DNA from: Debaryomyces hansenii CBS767 | Lineage: Eukaryota; Ascomycota; Pichiomycetes; Serinales; Debaryomycetaceae | Length of the DNA stretch: 64,000 nucleotides | Assembly: GCF_000006445.2 (NCBI RefSeq) | Contig: NC_006047.2 | Location: 1,302,001 to 1,366,000, forward strand | Direction: 5' to 3' | In this document: positions 35,751 to 44,651 of the stretch, piece after piece | Layout of the letters: each line of letters starts with the position of its first letter | Numbering within the stretch: the stretch's first letter is position 1 | Made by a program: the position numbers and the translations under genes | The notes under the pieces: generated by a model | Seen by the model: only the letters and a program-made list of their open reading frames with translations | What the model was told of the DNA's origin: nothing | Database searches by the model: none

Positions 35751-36695
35751 CTAATTATTATTTAGGGTTTTGTGAGCCCATGTAGGTAACACAAACGACG
35801 CTTGGTGGACGCTGCTCGAGTAGTACTTGAACAAATGGAGTTCCTTTTCCGGGGAAAACTTTCTGGACGGAATGCTAAGGACATTCGACGTGTCGTTGGT
35901 AGCAACTATTAATCCCAATTGGCCACTGGTGTAGCTGGGCATGTAGCATTGACTGTAGGCAACGTTGTTAAACACCCGATTAGCCTTTTGCATCAATTGA
36001 CTCAAGTAGTTTATGTTTAACCATATATTTTCACTGCTTTGCATAATGACAATTCCGTCCGGATTCAATGCGTTAGACAACAATTTGAAGTAATTTGTTT
36101 GGAAAAAGTCCTCTGCAGGGCCATCTGGGTCGGACGAGTCGGTGATTATGACATCGTACTTCTCATGGGCCTGTGCAGAGAGTGATTTCAAATACTTAAA
36201 CCCATCATCGATGATCATCTTAACTCGAGGGTGATCATGAAACTTGGCCATCTCTGGTAAGAATTTAGCCAGCAATTTAATAACCATGTCGTCGATTTCG
36301 ACCATTGTTATTTCATCTACTCCCTCGTCGAGGTGTTTAATGAGCTCTCGGACCACTCCGCAGTCTCCTCCGCCGATTACCAAGACCCTTCTTGGGCTTG
36401 CATGGCACATTATTGGCAAATGGGTAATAAGCTCCTGATATGCAAATTCGTCTCTTTCGGTACATTGGATTATGCCATTCAACACTAACACATTGCCAAA
36501 CGTGGTTGATTTGAATATCAATATGTCCTGGTACTGAGAATGGACGTGATACAATATCTGGTCGATTTCCAATGCAAATGCTTGCCCGGGAAACCCTTCA
36601 GCAGATGTCTCGTGAAACCAGTATTTATTGTCTATAACATTAATGCATGCATGTTGGAACGATTTCAAATCGATTTGGGGGGCTTCTATCAGCAT
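35751..36695 (-). CDS. SPE4: Spermine synthase (aminopropyltransferase Spe4)
   Basis: Predicted 314-residue cytosolic enzyme that transfers an aminopropyl group from decarboxylated S-adenosylmethionine to spermidine. It belongs to the spermidine/spermine synthase family; GFPGQAFALE, QYQDILIFKST, QCTERDEFAYQE, ITDSSDPDGPAE and FVLPTWAHK are all present. Details favour Spe4 over Spe3: IVQ/IIQCTE, ITMVEID, GIVIMQSSENIWLN and YTSGQLGLIV. The cofactor-binding Gly-rich motif reads GGGDCG with Cys112 where the family has Gly; the nucleotide sequence reads clearly GGA GAC TGC GGA. A 30-residue N-terminal extension with KSFQHACIN is present. The start ATG is at 36695. A C13 tract lies 82 bp upstream. 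Confidence 0.87.
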   Translation of the reverse strand: MLIEAPQIDLKSFQHACINVIDNKYWFHETSAEGFPGQAFALEIDQILYHVHSQYQDILIFKSTTFGNVLVLNGIIQCTERDEFAYQELITHLPIMCHASPRRVLVIGGGDCGVVRELIKHLDEGVDEITMVEIDDMVIKLLAKFLPEMAKFHDHPRVKMIIDDGFKYLKSLSAQAHEKYDVIITDSSDPDGPAEDFFQTNYFKLLSNALNPDGIVIMQSSENIWLNINYLSQLMQKANRVFNNVAYSQCYMPSYTSGQLGLIVATNDTSNVLSIPSRKFSPEKELHLFKYYSSSVHQASFVLPTWAHKTLNNN

Positions 36696-36777
36696 TTCGT
36701 CCTATAATATTTGCAAGACTCCCGATCCTCTATTATTTCTTGATGTAAAATTTTTTTTTCAACCGTTCATTTATTTT

Positions 36778-36790
36778 CCCCCCCCCCCCC
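36778..36790 (+). repeat. C13 homopolymer
   Basis: Thirteen consecutive cytosines on the plus strand, 82 bp upstream of SPE4, next to a T-rich run. Long G/C homopolymers are rare in this AT-rich chromosome. Confidence 0.9.
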
Positions 36791-37230
36791 GCGCATCAAC
36801 CATCGAAACCATCCTAAATGCGCCAGTTCAAGCCATATACACAGTTTCCTTCGGACCTTCTTACACTGTCATTCATATCTTCCCATCATACTTGATCCCA
36901 TGTCTACCCCCTGCATCTCTCTCTATCTACCACTCCGAACCAAAAAATCATGCCATCTTGCTGCGGTCTGTATTTCGCTCTACTTTCTCTTCCGCATTTC
37001 ACCGTGAAGACACCCAGCGAACCCCATCTAGACAACAATCGTCACCTGCTTTCATATGTAACATGTCCGCTATATAAAATCAATTATTAAATTCTAATTC
37101 TAATTCTACACAGAATTTCATCATTGCGGACTTTCAACGCCACATAGTGCACAGAAATATGCCGGAACGTTTAACAAGATTTTAATTCGACATTTATCCC
37201 CTCTAATTCCATAAATAAGCTTCTTCAATA

Positions 37231-37365
37231 ATGCTAACCATTGAGGCCTACTTGGCATACATTAAGGGGACTCCACCAGCCACTAGGCTTGCGGTTATCT
37301 CGTCAAACCAGTTTACGGTTGGGCCAGAGACCCTTCGCGGCACCTTTAAAGGATACCATAAATAG
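37231..37365 (+). CDS. Possible 44-residue small ORF (unproven)
   Basis: ATG to TAG, 44 residues (begins MLTIEAYLAYIKGTPP, ends GTFKGYHK). It lies about 155 bp downstream of a TATATAAA box with AT-rich sequence between, and its third codon positions are GC-richer than the flanks. I recognise no family. It could be a genuine small gene or chance in a short GC-rich patch; no coding claim is firm. Confidence 0.2.
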   Translation: MLTIEAYLAYIKGTPPATRLAVISSNQFTVGPETLRGTFKGYHK

Positions 37366-37810
37366 AACAGAGTGTAAAATACTCTATAACATATACGACA
37401 TAGCTTGTCCGTACCCCGGGGTATACATCTCGCTTAACGCCCTGTACAACAATGCTCATGTATGCTCCTTTAGAATGAACACACTTTCTCATTCAGCGAG
37501 ACAAAAACAGAAATCTTACTGCATATACTAAAGCTACACAAAAGCAGATTTTTCTCCAAAAAAATGATCAAATTTTCCCTTTGACGTTAAAGTACATAAT
37601 AATAAGAATAGTACCCCAAGTAAGAGTGAAAAAAAAATTAATTAATCATATAGATAAACCGTATAGATAGAGGAGACTATAAGGATATTGAGCTTCAAGC
37701 GCTGTGTTATATTGACATAAAGGATAAGAACGTATTCGAAGTTTTATTAGTAATATTACGGAGCAAACACCGTCAAGAGATAATTTATTAATCGAAACCC
37801 ACACGTAAGA

Positions 37811-39505
37811 ATGAATACAGAGAAACGTACTATGGGCTTTGCTAAGGAGACACATCCGGTGTACTCTAAGTTAAAATTGGCAATGTTACAGATACTTCTG
37901 GATGTGGCAATAATTTCCCATTTTTTCCAAGCCATCATTCAAATTTTGTTTGAATTTGTTGTACCGTTCCCAAAGCACTTGCAGATGCCAAGCGACCATG
38001 AAGAGACTGCAAATATTAAGAAAGAAGAGGAAGAAAACATTAAAGTTGAATGCGGAGGATTATTTCCGACTATCACCAAGACCAGTCTCAGTGGCAAGAT
38101 AGATGAGAAGTCGATTCCGGGGAACCCACAACCATGTTCCACTGGGTTAACTACACGTTTATTACCATTTAAGAATGAAAGGGGTGAAATCGAATGGACA
38201 TTCACTGATGATATCGTTCCGGGCACCGAGTTGGACTGTTTCAAGATGACACCAACGGTTGTAGATAGGAAGATCCCAGTAAGTTCTCAAGATGAACATA
38301 TGTATGATCACGGACATGAATATCATATTAAACAGGAAAATACTTTATCGCCAATGTCCTCGAATTCATCAAATAATGAATCCATTTTATCTAACGAGAA
38401 AAACAAGAAGAAGGATAAAGAGGAAACGCCGATGACAGCAAACTCGAGTCCATACTTATCCTCAGACCATGATGAATATAAGGTGAAATCTGAAGAAGAT
38501 GGTGAAACCAAGACATATAACTGTCCGCATTGCAATGCCGTATTTAAGATTAGAGGTTACTTAACTAGACACATAAAGAAGCATGCAATCAATAAGGCTT
38601 ATTCTTGCCCATTCCATAAGTTCAGCATATACATCGATGAAAATAATATCACTCATAAATGTCATCCAACAGGTGGGTTCTCAAGAAGAGACACATATAA
38701 AACCCATTTAAAGGCAAGACATTTTAAATACCCGCATGGTACCAAAACCAAGGACAGGTCTAATACTCCAGGTAATTGTTCAATGTGTGGTGAACACTTC
38801 CAGAATAGTGAAATTTGGTGTGAAATACATATTGAAGGTGCAGAATGTAAATTTTTACCTGCTGGCTTCAAGGGTAAGTCCATTATTAAGAATAGGCTAA
38901 AGAAACAGTTAACCAAGCAAAGATCGAAAAAATTGGGCGAAAGCGTTGATTCATGTAGCTTGTTTGAAACCCCTTCTTCAAATTCTTCAAAAACACCTAT
39001 TCCCTTGGATAGCAACTCAATGTCCTATGAATACAACAATTCCAACTCTCCTAGTAACTCAACGAGTTCGGGGAATACTAACAATGCGAATCTGGCCACT
39101 AATGTTGTAACTCCAGATACTAATGATCAAAATGGGAGCACTCCGATTTATTGCAACCAATTATTTCAGCTTCCAACGCGAAAAACGCAACAAAAACTAC
39201 AACAACATCAGCAGGATGAAAAGCATCAAGATCAACAACCAAGACAACAAAACCAGGAATTACAACATCGACAACAACATCCGTATGAGCAAGATGAACA
39301 GCAACCAGATTATCTTATGTTTGAACAATTCAAACCTCATAAAAACGTTTTTCAAGAATCGCAACTAATGTATGAAGATTATGATGATGAGTTTTGCTTG
39401 GATGTTGATCAATTGAATAAAACAGGTTTCAACAACTACAATGAAATTTTGAGCTATCTTCCTCAGAATAGTGGCCAACCGTATCAACAGCATGTGCATT
39501 ATTAA
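37811..39505 (+). CDS. STP1/STP2-like C2H2 transcription factor of the SPS amino-acid sensing pathway
   Basis: Predicted 564-residue factor. In yeasts Stp1/Stp2 are held in the cytoplasm by an N-terminal regulatory region, cleaved by Ssy5 when Ssy1 senses amino acids, and then activate permease (and in Candida protease) genes. The zinc fingers (about residues 236-345) are those of the Stp family: YNCPHCNAVFKIRGYLTRHIKKH, then CPFH...CHPTGGFSRRDTYKTHLKARH and a third CSMCGEHF finger. The N-terminal 60 residues include a hydrophobic helix (about 24-52), and the following GGLFP and PCST resemble the Stp1 processing region. The C-terminal half is Asn/Ser then Gln-rich (about 455-495), likely activation. 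Which Stp paralogue (1, 2, 3 or 4) it is remains open. Confidence 0.72.
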   Translation: MNTEKRTMGFAKETHPVYSKLKLAMLQILLDVAIISHFFQAIIQILFEFVVPFPKHLQMPSDHEETANIKKEEEENIKVECGGLFPTITKTSLSGKIDEKSIPGNPQPCSTGLTTRLLPFKNERGEIEWTFTDDIVPGTELDCFKMTPTVVDRKIPVSSQDEHMYDHGHEYHIKQENTLSPMSSNSSNNESILSNEKNKKKDKEETPMTANSSPYLSSDHDEYKVKSEEDGETKTYNCPHCNAVFKIRGYLTRHIKKHAINKAYSCPFHKFSIYIDENNITHKCHPTGGFSRRDTYKTHLKARHFKYPHGTKTKDRSNTPGNCSMCGEHFQNSEIWCEIHIEGAECKFLPAGFKGKSIIKNRLKKQLTKQRSKKLGESVDSCSLFETPSSNSSKTPIPLDSNSMSYEYNNSNSPSNSTSSGNTNNANLATNVVTPDTNDQNGSTPIYCNQLFQLPTRKTQQKLQQHQQDEKHQDQQPRQQNQELQHRQQHPYEQDEQQPDYLMFEQFKPHKNVFQESQLMYEDYDDEFCLDVDQLNKTGFNNYNEILSYLPQNSGQPYQQHVHY

Positions 39506-39717
39506 ATCTTCAATGCGCTTGTTGAATGATACGTGGTTTATGAATTGTTTATGAATTATTTTTTGTTTTTATTGTTTTGGCAAAGTATTTTTTTTTTTTG
39601 GGGATTAAATTTGGTTTACTAATATCTATGCACGGACTCAGGATTGTATTTAATGAATTTTTTTAATGTATTTTACAAGTATAGTGTTGTTAGTTAATAA
39701 TATATATATATTCATAA

Positions 39718-40437
39718 CTAAAAGCTAAATATGTCATCTATTTCGTTATGTTTCTTCTTTTTCTTCTTTTTCTTATCTTCTGAATACTTCAGGTCCTTGA
39801 AAATATCATCCATAGGATCAGCATGGCCTATTTTTTTCTTTGATTTAGTTTTCATTTTTTTGGTTGAAAATATATCGTCTATTTCATTTATTCCGGTCTC
39901 CTTTGTACCTTTGGATTCATCTTCTGCAAATTTTCTCTTAAATTGCAAATTTTCTGATCCATTGTCCAAGTCGATAATCTCCCCCAAGTCATCATTTCCG
40001 CTCTGCTCCGAATATATAACTGGAGCTTCATCTATTATATTTGGCTTGCAAATCATATCTACTCCTTTAAAAGACCGCAAAATGCAATATATCTTGCTCA
40101 AATTTCCTAGCAATGCTAAACCAAGAGTTATAAACTGACCCAAAGCAATAACTCCATTAAATTCATAATAAGCCTTAGTAAATACTTTCCTCTTTATCAA
40201 ATATTTTATAATGTCTAGTATCTGTTGCTTCTTTTGTCGTATCTTCTGTGAATTTTTTATCAACTCTAAATCTATTAGTAATTTAAGAATTTTTCTGATA
40301 TTTCTATGAATTATATTTAGGTATTTCCACCAAATCAGAACTCTATGCTGATTGTGATTTCTGTGGTATATTAGATGAAGTATCCCATATTCGTGTTTCA
40401 ATTGATCTTTATGATCTGATGTTACAAAATCTTCCAT
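39718..40437 (-). CDS. RMP1: RNase MRP protein subunit Rmp1
   Basis: Predicted 239-residue nuclear protein specific to RNase MRP, which cleaves pre-rRNA at site A3 and some mRNAs. The N-terminal helical domain has the family marks HLIYHRNHNQHR and W, and the most telling block YYEFNGVIALGQFITLGLALLGNL (about residues 90-113). Then come an acidic DDLGEIIDLDNG segment and a C terminus of alternating acidic and Lys runs, ending KKKKKKKHNEIDDIFSF with three copies of a D-D-I-F motif. Yeast Rmp1 is 201 residues with the same order. It shares a 105-bp divergent promoter with ACL4, so two ribosome-synthesis genes are back to back. Confidence 0.85.
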   Translation of the reverse strand: MEDFVTSDHKDQLKHEYGILHLIYHRNHNQHRVLIWWKYLNIIHRNIRKILKLLIDLELIKNSQKIRQKKQQILDIIKYLIKRKVFTKAYYEFNGVIALGQFITLGLALLGNLSKIYCILRSFKGVDMICKPNIIDEAPVIYSEQSGNDDLGEIIDLDNGSENLQFKRKFAEDESKGTKETGINEIDDIFSTKKMKTKSKKKIGHADPMDDIFKDLKYSEDKKKKKKKKHNEIDDIFSF

Positions 40438-40542
40438 TAGGTTTTAAATTACAACGTCTTATTTTGCTTGATTTTGGTGATGATTTTGCGCTATCTATCT
40501 AAAAAAAATTTTGAACCAAAAAAAATTCTATTCTAATAACTT

Positions 40543-41742
40543 ATGCAAAGGATGAGTCAAATAAGTCAACTAATTGCGGATGCAAGGGCATTATTGCAGT
40601 TTTCTCAGGCTGAGAAAGCTTTAGAACTTTTGACTCCAATTTTTGAATCAAACAGTTGTAATGTTCCATTTTTACAAATATTTGGTGAAACGTTATTAGA
40701 GAATAATGATTTAGAAAACGCCTACAATATCTTAATAAAAGCTTGTGAATTAGACCCAACTGGTGACCAAGGCACTGAAAAGTTTCTTTATTTAGGACAA
40801 ATAATTGGAGGATCTGATGGTTTAAAATATTTGGATAATGGCTTGAACAAATTGAGCGTTCAATTGAATGCTATAAATGAAGATAAAGGCGAAGACGATA
40901 ATATCCTCGTAGAATTATCTAAGGTATACAAAACAAAAGAACAACTTCAGAAATATTTTATCAAGAAATTAAATCAAGGAATCTTCGCTAAAATTGAAAT
41001 TTGGATGACAGACTTATGTATGGAGCCAGAAGCAGAAGACCAATGCAATGATTTAATTGCGTATTCTTTAGAATTAGATGACCAGAATCCTGAATCCTTG
41101 TCATTATTATCATCGATTAGAATCTCTCAACAACGAGTGGATGAGGCAAAGGAAGCTTTGAAAACATCATGGACTTTATTTCAAGACAAGAAGACGAAAT
41201 TAGAAGAAGCAGCTAATAATTTGCAAATAGATTCCGAAGAAAAAAATCAGTCTGATTCGTTTGAAGTTGGGTTAGAATACATGGAATTGATTCAGCCTTT
41301 ATTGACCCTTGCTAGATTTGCAATAGAATTAGAACTCTACGAAATTGCAATTACCATATCCTCTAATAGTCAAGATATAAATGAAAATATCTTGGAATCA
41401 TACTATTATGAAGCTTTAGCTAATATTCTTTCAGCAAAGCAAATTGCATATAAGATTCAATCTTCGAATGTTGAAGATTATAGAGATTTAGAAATTAAAG
41501 AACTCATGAAATCTCAAAATTCAGATATAAAGGCATTCATTGATGAGGCAAAATCTGCATTAACTCAGGGATATAAGATCACCCAAACTGATTCTGTTGA
41601 TGCCGACCCTGAATTGATTGATCAAGTGTTGAGCTTAGTTGATGAAGTTGGGGGACCTATAATTAGCGAGTTAATGCCCCAAAGACTTGAAGCTGAAGAA
41701 GAAGGTTGGGAGGAAGAAATTAACAGCGACGAAGAGTTATAA
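40543..41742 (+). CDS. ACL4: Ribosomal protein L4 chaperone Acl4 (TPR protein)
   Basis: Predicted 399-residue tetratricopeptide-repeat protein. Acl4 captures nascent Rpl4 and escorts it to pre-60S particles. Repeats are visible from the N terminus (ARALLQFSQAEKALELLTPIFES, then FGETLLENNDLENAYNILIKACELDP) and again around AYSLELDDQNPESLSLLSSI, LARFAIELELYEIAI and YYEALANILSAKQI. The very acidic end (EAEEEGWEEEINSDEEL) is characteristic. Yeast YDR161W/Acl4 is 387 residues. A second ATG at codon 4 is an alternative start. Other TPR proteins could look similar, but length and C-terminal tail both fit. Confidence 0.75.
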   Translation: MQRMSQISQLIADARALLQFSQAEKALELLTPIFESNSCNVPFLQIFGETLLENNDLENAYNILIKACELDPTGDQGTEKFLYLGQIIGGSDGLKYLDNGLNKLSVQLNAINEDKGEDDNILVELSKVYKTKEQLQKYFIKKLNQGIFAKIEIWMTDLCMEPEAEDQCNDLIAYSLELDDQNPESLSLLSSIRISQQRVDEAKEALKTSWTLFQDKKTKLEEAANNLQIDSEEKNQSDSFEVGLEYMELIQPLLTLARFAIELELYEIAITISSNSQDINENILESYYYEALANILSAKQIAYKIQSSNVEDYRDLEIKELMKSQNSDIKAFIDEAKSALTQGYKITQTDSVDADPELIDQVLSLVDEVGGPIISELMPQRLEAEEEGWEEEINSDEEL

Positions 41743-42281
41743 ACTTTGTATACTATATACTAGTTACGCTATAGTAGCTACAATAATCATAGATTAAAAT
41801 ATTTGGATCAAGTTTCTACTTTAGGCGTATACTTGTAATGTACATCCTATGATTTATTGAGAGTCTCTCTCGTAATTTCTAATATTTGATGATCTATTTT
41901 TCATAGAATTTTAATAAGTAATGATACGAAGATTTATAACTTCATTTACTGGCAATATGAACTAGAACTATATTATATATTTTAATTGATGTGATAATCG
42001 AAAAACAATTGCTAGAATTGGTTGTAAATAGGCTTTAGAAATTCTTCATAATTTAGTCCTCTGAGAGTATGCAAAAAATAAAATGTGATCAAGAAACTAG
42101 GCATTTGGTTATTCAACCTAGATAAAAATCCTATTACCGTTAGCATAAGCAGTCTGGGGTTCTTAGCTTAAAAAAATACTTCTTATTTCTTATAATTAAC
42201 AGCAAAACATACATGGATGACAAGTAATTATTTCATTAGATATTATTCAAGGTATTATAGATCTATAATTATATGTAGTTT
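41743..42281. other. Convergent intergenic region, no gene seen
   Basis: About 540 bp of AT-rich sequence between the 3' ends of ACL4 and the Zn2Cys6 gene. It is unusually long for a convergent gap here (others are 23-212 bp, apart from one of 101 bp and one of 53 bp in that same range). I looked for tRNA and snoRNA features; TTGATGA at about 41887 and CTGA at about 42062 are too far apart and the first base of box C is wrong. Confidence 0.45.
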
Positions 42282-44651
42282 TTAGTTGGATCTGCTGTTT
42301 GATTCTCCTTCCATAAGCTGATTAACAATATTTGGGAAATCCTTCAAGAAGTCGTTATCAAATAAATCAATATGCATAGATTCTAGGAAGTCGTGATACT
42401 GGTCTGAGAAAGGTGGTGTACCGACTTGTCTCTCATATGAAGTTGTGTTGGGAGCAGAATTATTTGCAAGATAATTATTATTGGGTGTTGAGCTATTGAA
42501 CTCGAATGGCGTAACAATATTCTCCTCTTTACTTTCATTTAGCATATTCAGTATTGATGGTATGGGGTTGACTCTCAGGTTGGAAGGTTTCATGACATCA
42601 CCAATTGGTGTATATCTTAGCTTATGATTGAAAATATCTACTGAACTCTGGTTTTGAGAAAATTCCAGTCCATTAGGGTATTCTCCACCTCTATTAAAAG
42701 ACTTTTCGTTTTTTAATCTTTTGTGTTCGGAGTCTTTACCATTTGAATATCTCTTATTTAACGTTGAGCTTGTATTCAATTTCTCAAAGAAATCCTTTGT
42801 TAGTTTACAGATCTCATCAACTACCCACCATTTTTTCGAATATTCGTCTAAAACAGTAATATAATTATGCAAATCGAACACACAATCATCTTCTTTAGCA
42901 TGTCTATCTCCAGTTGTTAGCATATACTTCGCTTTTTTCTTTAAAGACACAGCCATGCCTAATGCAATACACCATGGGATTATAGGAATATTCAAACTAA
43001 TTTCACCCTTGGTTTCCATAACATATCTGAGAATATTCTTCGACGCTTCTAAAGCAACAGCTTCGGGTATCGAATTGGGTATTTGAATGTTATCATATTT
43101 AGCTTTCTGTGAAATAAGAATAATAGTGTTGTTTAATAGCCTTGTTAAGAAATGTATACAAGCCGCAGTATATGCCTCAACAGAGGCATCTGTATTAATA
43201 ATTTTGCCATTATTTACTAATCCCTGTACATCGCAAAACAGGTTTCCACTTAGCCTTTCCTTCTCGCAAAATTCAAATTCAAATCTCTGAAACTCATCAA
43301 CATTGAAGAGTTTATCTCTCTTTAGGGCATTACTATTATTAAGGTCATTATTATTATATGGTTGGTAAATGGCGATTGTCATATTTTCGTAAGAACGTGC
43401 TAACTGCACTAATTTAAGAAGATTGATATTGCTGTATGGTAAATCAACGTTGAAATCTTCTTGTTTGGTAAAGATACATCTCGAATTGGTGAGTGCATTG
43501 AATCGATCAAGCACGTAACAGCACCACCAGAGATTAGTTGTATATGCAATTTCTTCCTTACATGCTTTATTGCTGTGTTGACTTTTCATATGTATACCAG
43601 AAGATACGGCTAAATTAATAGCATCCGTTAAATCATGAGAGCTTTGCTCATTACCAAGTCTATCAAAACTAAAATGCAATGACAACAACAACAGCTCTAC
43701 CAACAACGTAACTTTATCAATATCACCTAATTGTGGTAATACTAATGTTACTTGGCGTATTTTATATTCTAGATCTGTAATGAAATTAACAAGATTATCT
43801 GTAAAGTCATCACCTCTATTACTAGCCTCACGGTTTCTGGCAAACATATTTTTTAAAATTGGTTCCGCTAATGTATCTCTCAGTATCACCAAAACAATAG
43901 CATAAACAAGAATAGTTGGTACTTCATTAGCATCGAATTCCGCCCAAAATCCTTTTTCCTTAACTATAGGAAAAAGGGAATTTATCTTATAGAAGTATAA
44001 TTCGAGTAATTCCCTTATTTCTGAACTAGATAAAGGATATTCATCAGTGGACAATGTAAAAGCATCGATAGATAGCAATATATTATATGTTTTTCGATTT
44101 CTAATATGAAATTCCGATCTAAAAGAGTTGTTCTTGTAAGCTTTACTTGATTGCCCATTTAGATCCGGCTTAGACTTGTCGTCAATATATACCCCAGATT
44201 CGTGCCATACACTTTGGTCCTCCATTTTATTCCCCATAATAGCCTTTGGATGGCCATGGACTAAATACTGATACAAAAACGTACGACCCATCCCTGAAAT
44301 ATTGAAGTTATATTTATCTTTTAGATACTGCGGAGTGATTTTCTCCGTATCCCATGAATCTATCTTAGGTATCAGAGCATTATCTTTTCTTTTTACTTTA
44401 TTGTCGCCACGGCTTCTATTATCCGGAGTATTAAAAATTGTTATTCTCTCATCTTTTATCTGATGATCTATCAAATTATCGTCAAATTTACTTAAATCAC
44501 ACTGCCATTTATGTTTACGACAATTTGAACACAGCTCAGAACTAGTCGAATTAATCTCACACTTCACCTTCTTGATCCGACAATTCTGACAGCACCGAAA
44601 AGACCTCTTTCGAGTCTTATAATTAACATCGAATGCAGGAAAGACAAACAT
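42282..44651 (-). CDS. Zn2Cys6 fungal-specific transcription factor, targets unknown
   Basis: Predicted 789-residue regulator. The N-terminal Zn2Cys6 cluster has cysteines at 21, 24, 31, 41, 44 and 51 with basic RIKKVK between, after a basic KTRKRSFR. A fungal-specific middle homology region spans about residues 190-560: LELYFYKINSLFPIVKEKGFW, a run with SGIHMKSQHSN, and the typical LWWCCYVLDRFNALTNSRCIF followed by NVDLPYS. The C-terminal 200 residues are Asn/Ser-rich with a final acidic/hydrophobic patch (DFLESMHIDLFDNDFLKDFPNIV) that looks like an activation domain. I cannot match it to a named yeast regulator from memory. It is divergent from CWC15 across a 686-bp gap. Confidence 0.75.
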   Translation of the reverse strand: MFVFPAFDVNYKTRKRSFRCCQNCRIKKVKCEINSTSSELCSNCRKHKWQCDLSKFDDNLIDHQIKDERITIFNTPDNRSRGDNKVKRKDNALIPKIDSWDTEKITPQYLKDKYNFNISGMGRTFLYQYLVHGHPKAIMGNKMEDQSVWHESGVYIDDKSKPDLNGQSSKAYKNNSFRSEFHIRNRKTYNILLSIDAFTLSTDEYPLSSSEIRELLELYFYKINSLFPIVKEKGFWAEFDANEVPTILVYAIVLVILRDTLAEPILKNMFARNREASNRGDDFTDNLVNFITDLEYKIRQVTLVLPQLGDIDKVTLLVELLLLSLHFSFDRLGNEQSSHDLTDAINLAVSSGIHMKSQHSNKACKEEIAYTTNLWWCCYVLDRFNALTNSRCIFTKQEDFNVDLPYSNINLLKLVQLARSYENMTIAIYQPYNNNDLNNSNALKRDKLFNVDEFQRFEFEFCEKERLSGNLFCDVQGLVNNGKIINTDASVEAYTAACIHFLTRLLNNTIILISQKAKYDNIQIPNSIPEAVALEASKNILRYVMETKGEISLNIPIIPWCIALGMAVSLKKKAKYMLTTGDRHAKEDDCVFDLHNYITVLDEYSKKWWVVDEICKLTKDFFEKLNTSSTLNKRYSNGKDSEHKRLKNEKSFNRGGEYPNGLEFSQNQSSVDIFNHKLRYTPIGDVMKPSNLRVNPIPSILNMLNESKEENIVTPFEFNSSTPNNNYLANNSAPNTTSYERQVGTPPFSDQYHDFLESMHIDLFDNDFLKDFPNIVNQLMEGESNSRSN

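Larger units (their letters stand above)
36696..37810. other. 1.1-kb region of unusual composition between SPE4 and the STP-like gene
   Basis: The first 350 bp (to about 37060) are strikingly pyrimidine-rich on the plus strand, including C13 at 36778-36790. A TATATAAA box is at 37071-37078 and a short tandem TCTAAT repeat follows. A 44-codon ATG frame lies at 37231-37365 in a GC-richer patch, and a TACCCCGGGGTA palindrome at 37412-37423. No known RNA gene or transposon end is recognised. It is at least the divergent promoter for SPE4 and the STP-like factor. Confidence 0.5.

Noticed and set aside
36628..37077. 149-codon plus-strand frame starting inside SPE4
   Set aside because: It overlaps the SPE4 start antisense and then only follows the pyrimidine-rich stretch; no family resemblance.
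37241..37531. 96-codon frame with an Arg/Leu-rich, presequence-like part
   Set aside because: Begins at TTG, has no ATG early on, and conflicts with the 44-codon ATG frame in the same place; no homologue recognised.
41880..42070. Possible C/D-box snoRNA in the convergent ACL4 gap
   Set aside because: Box C reads TTGATGA instead of RTGATGA, the candidate D box is about 175 nt away and no terminal stem is evident.
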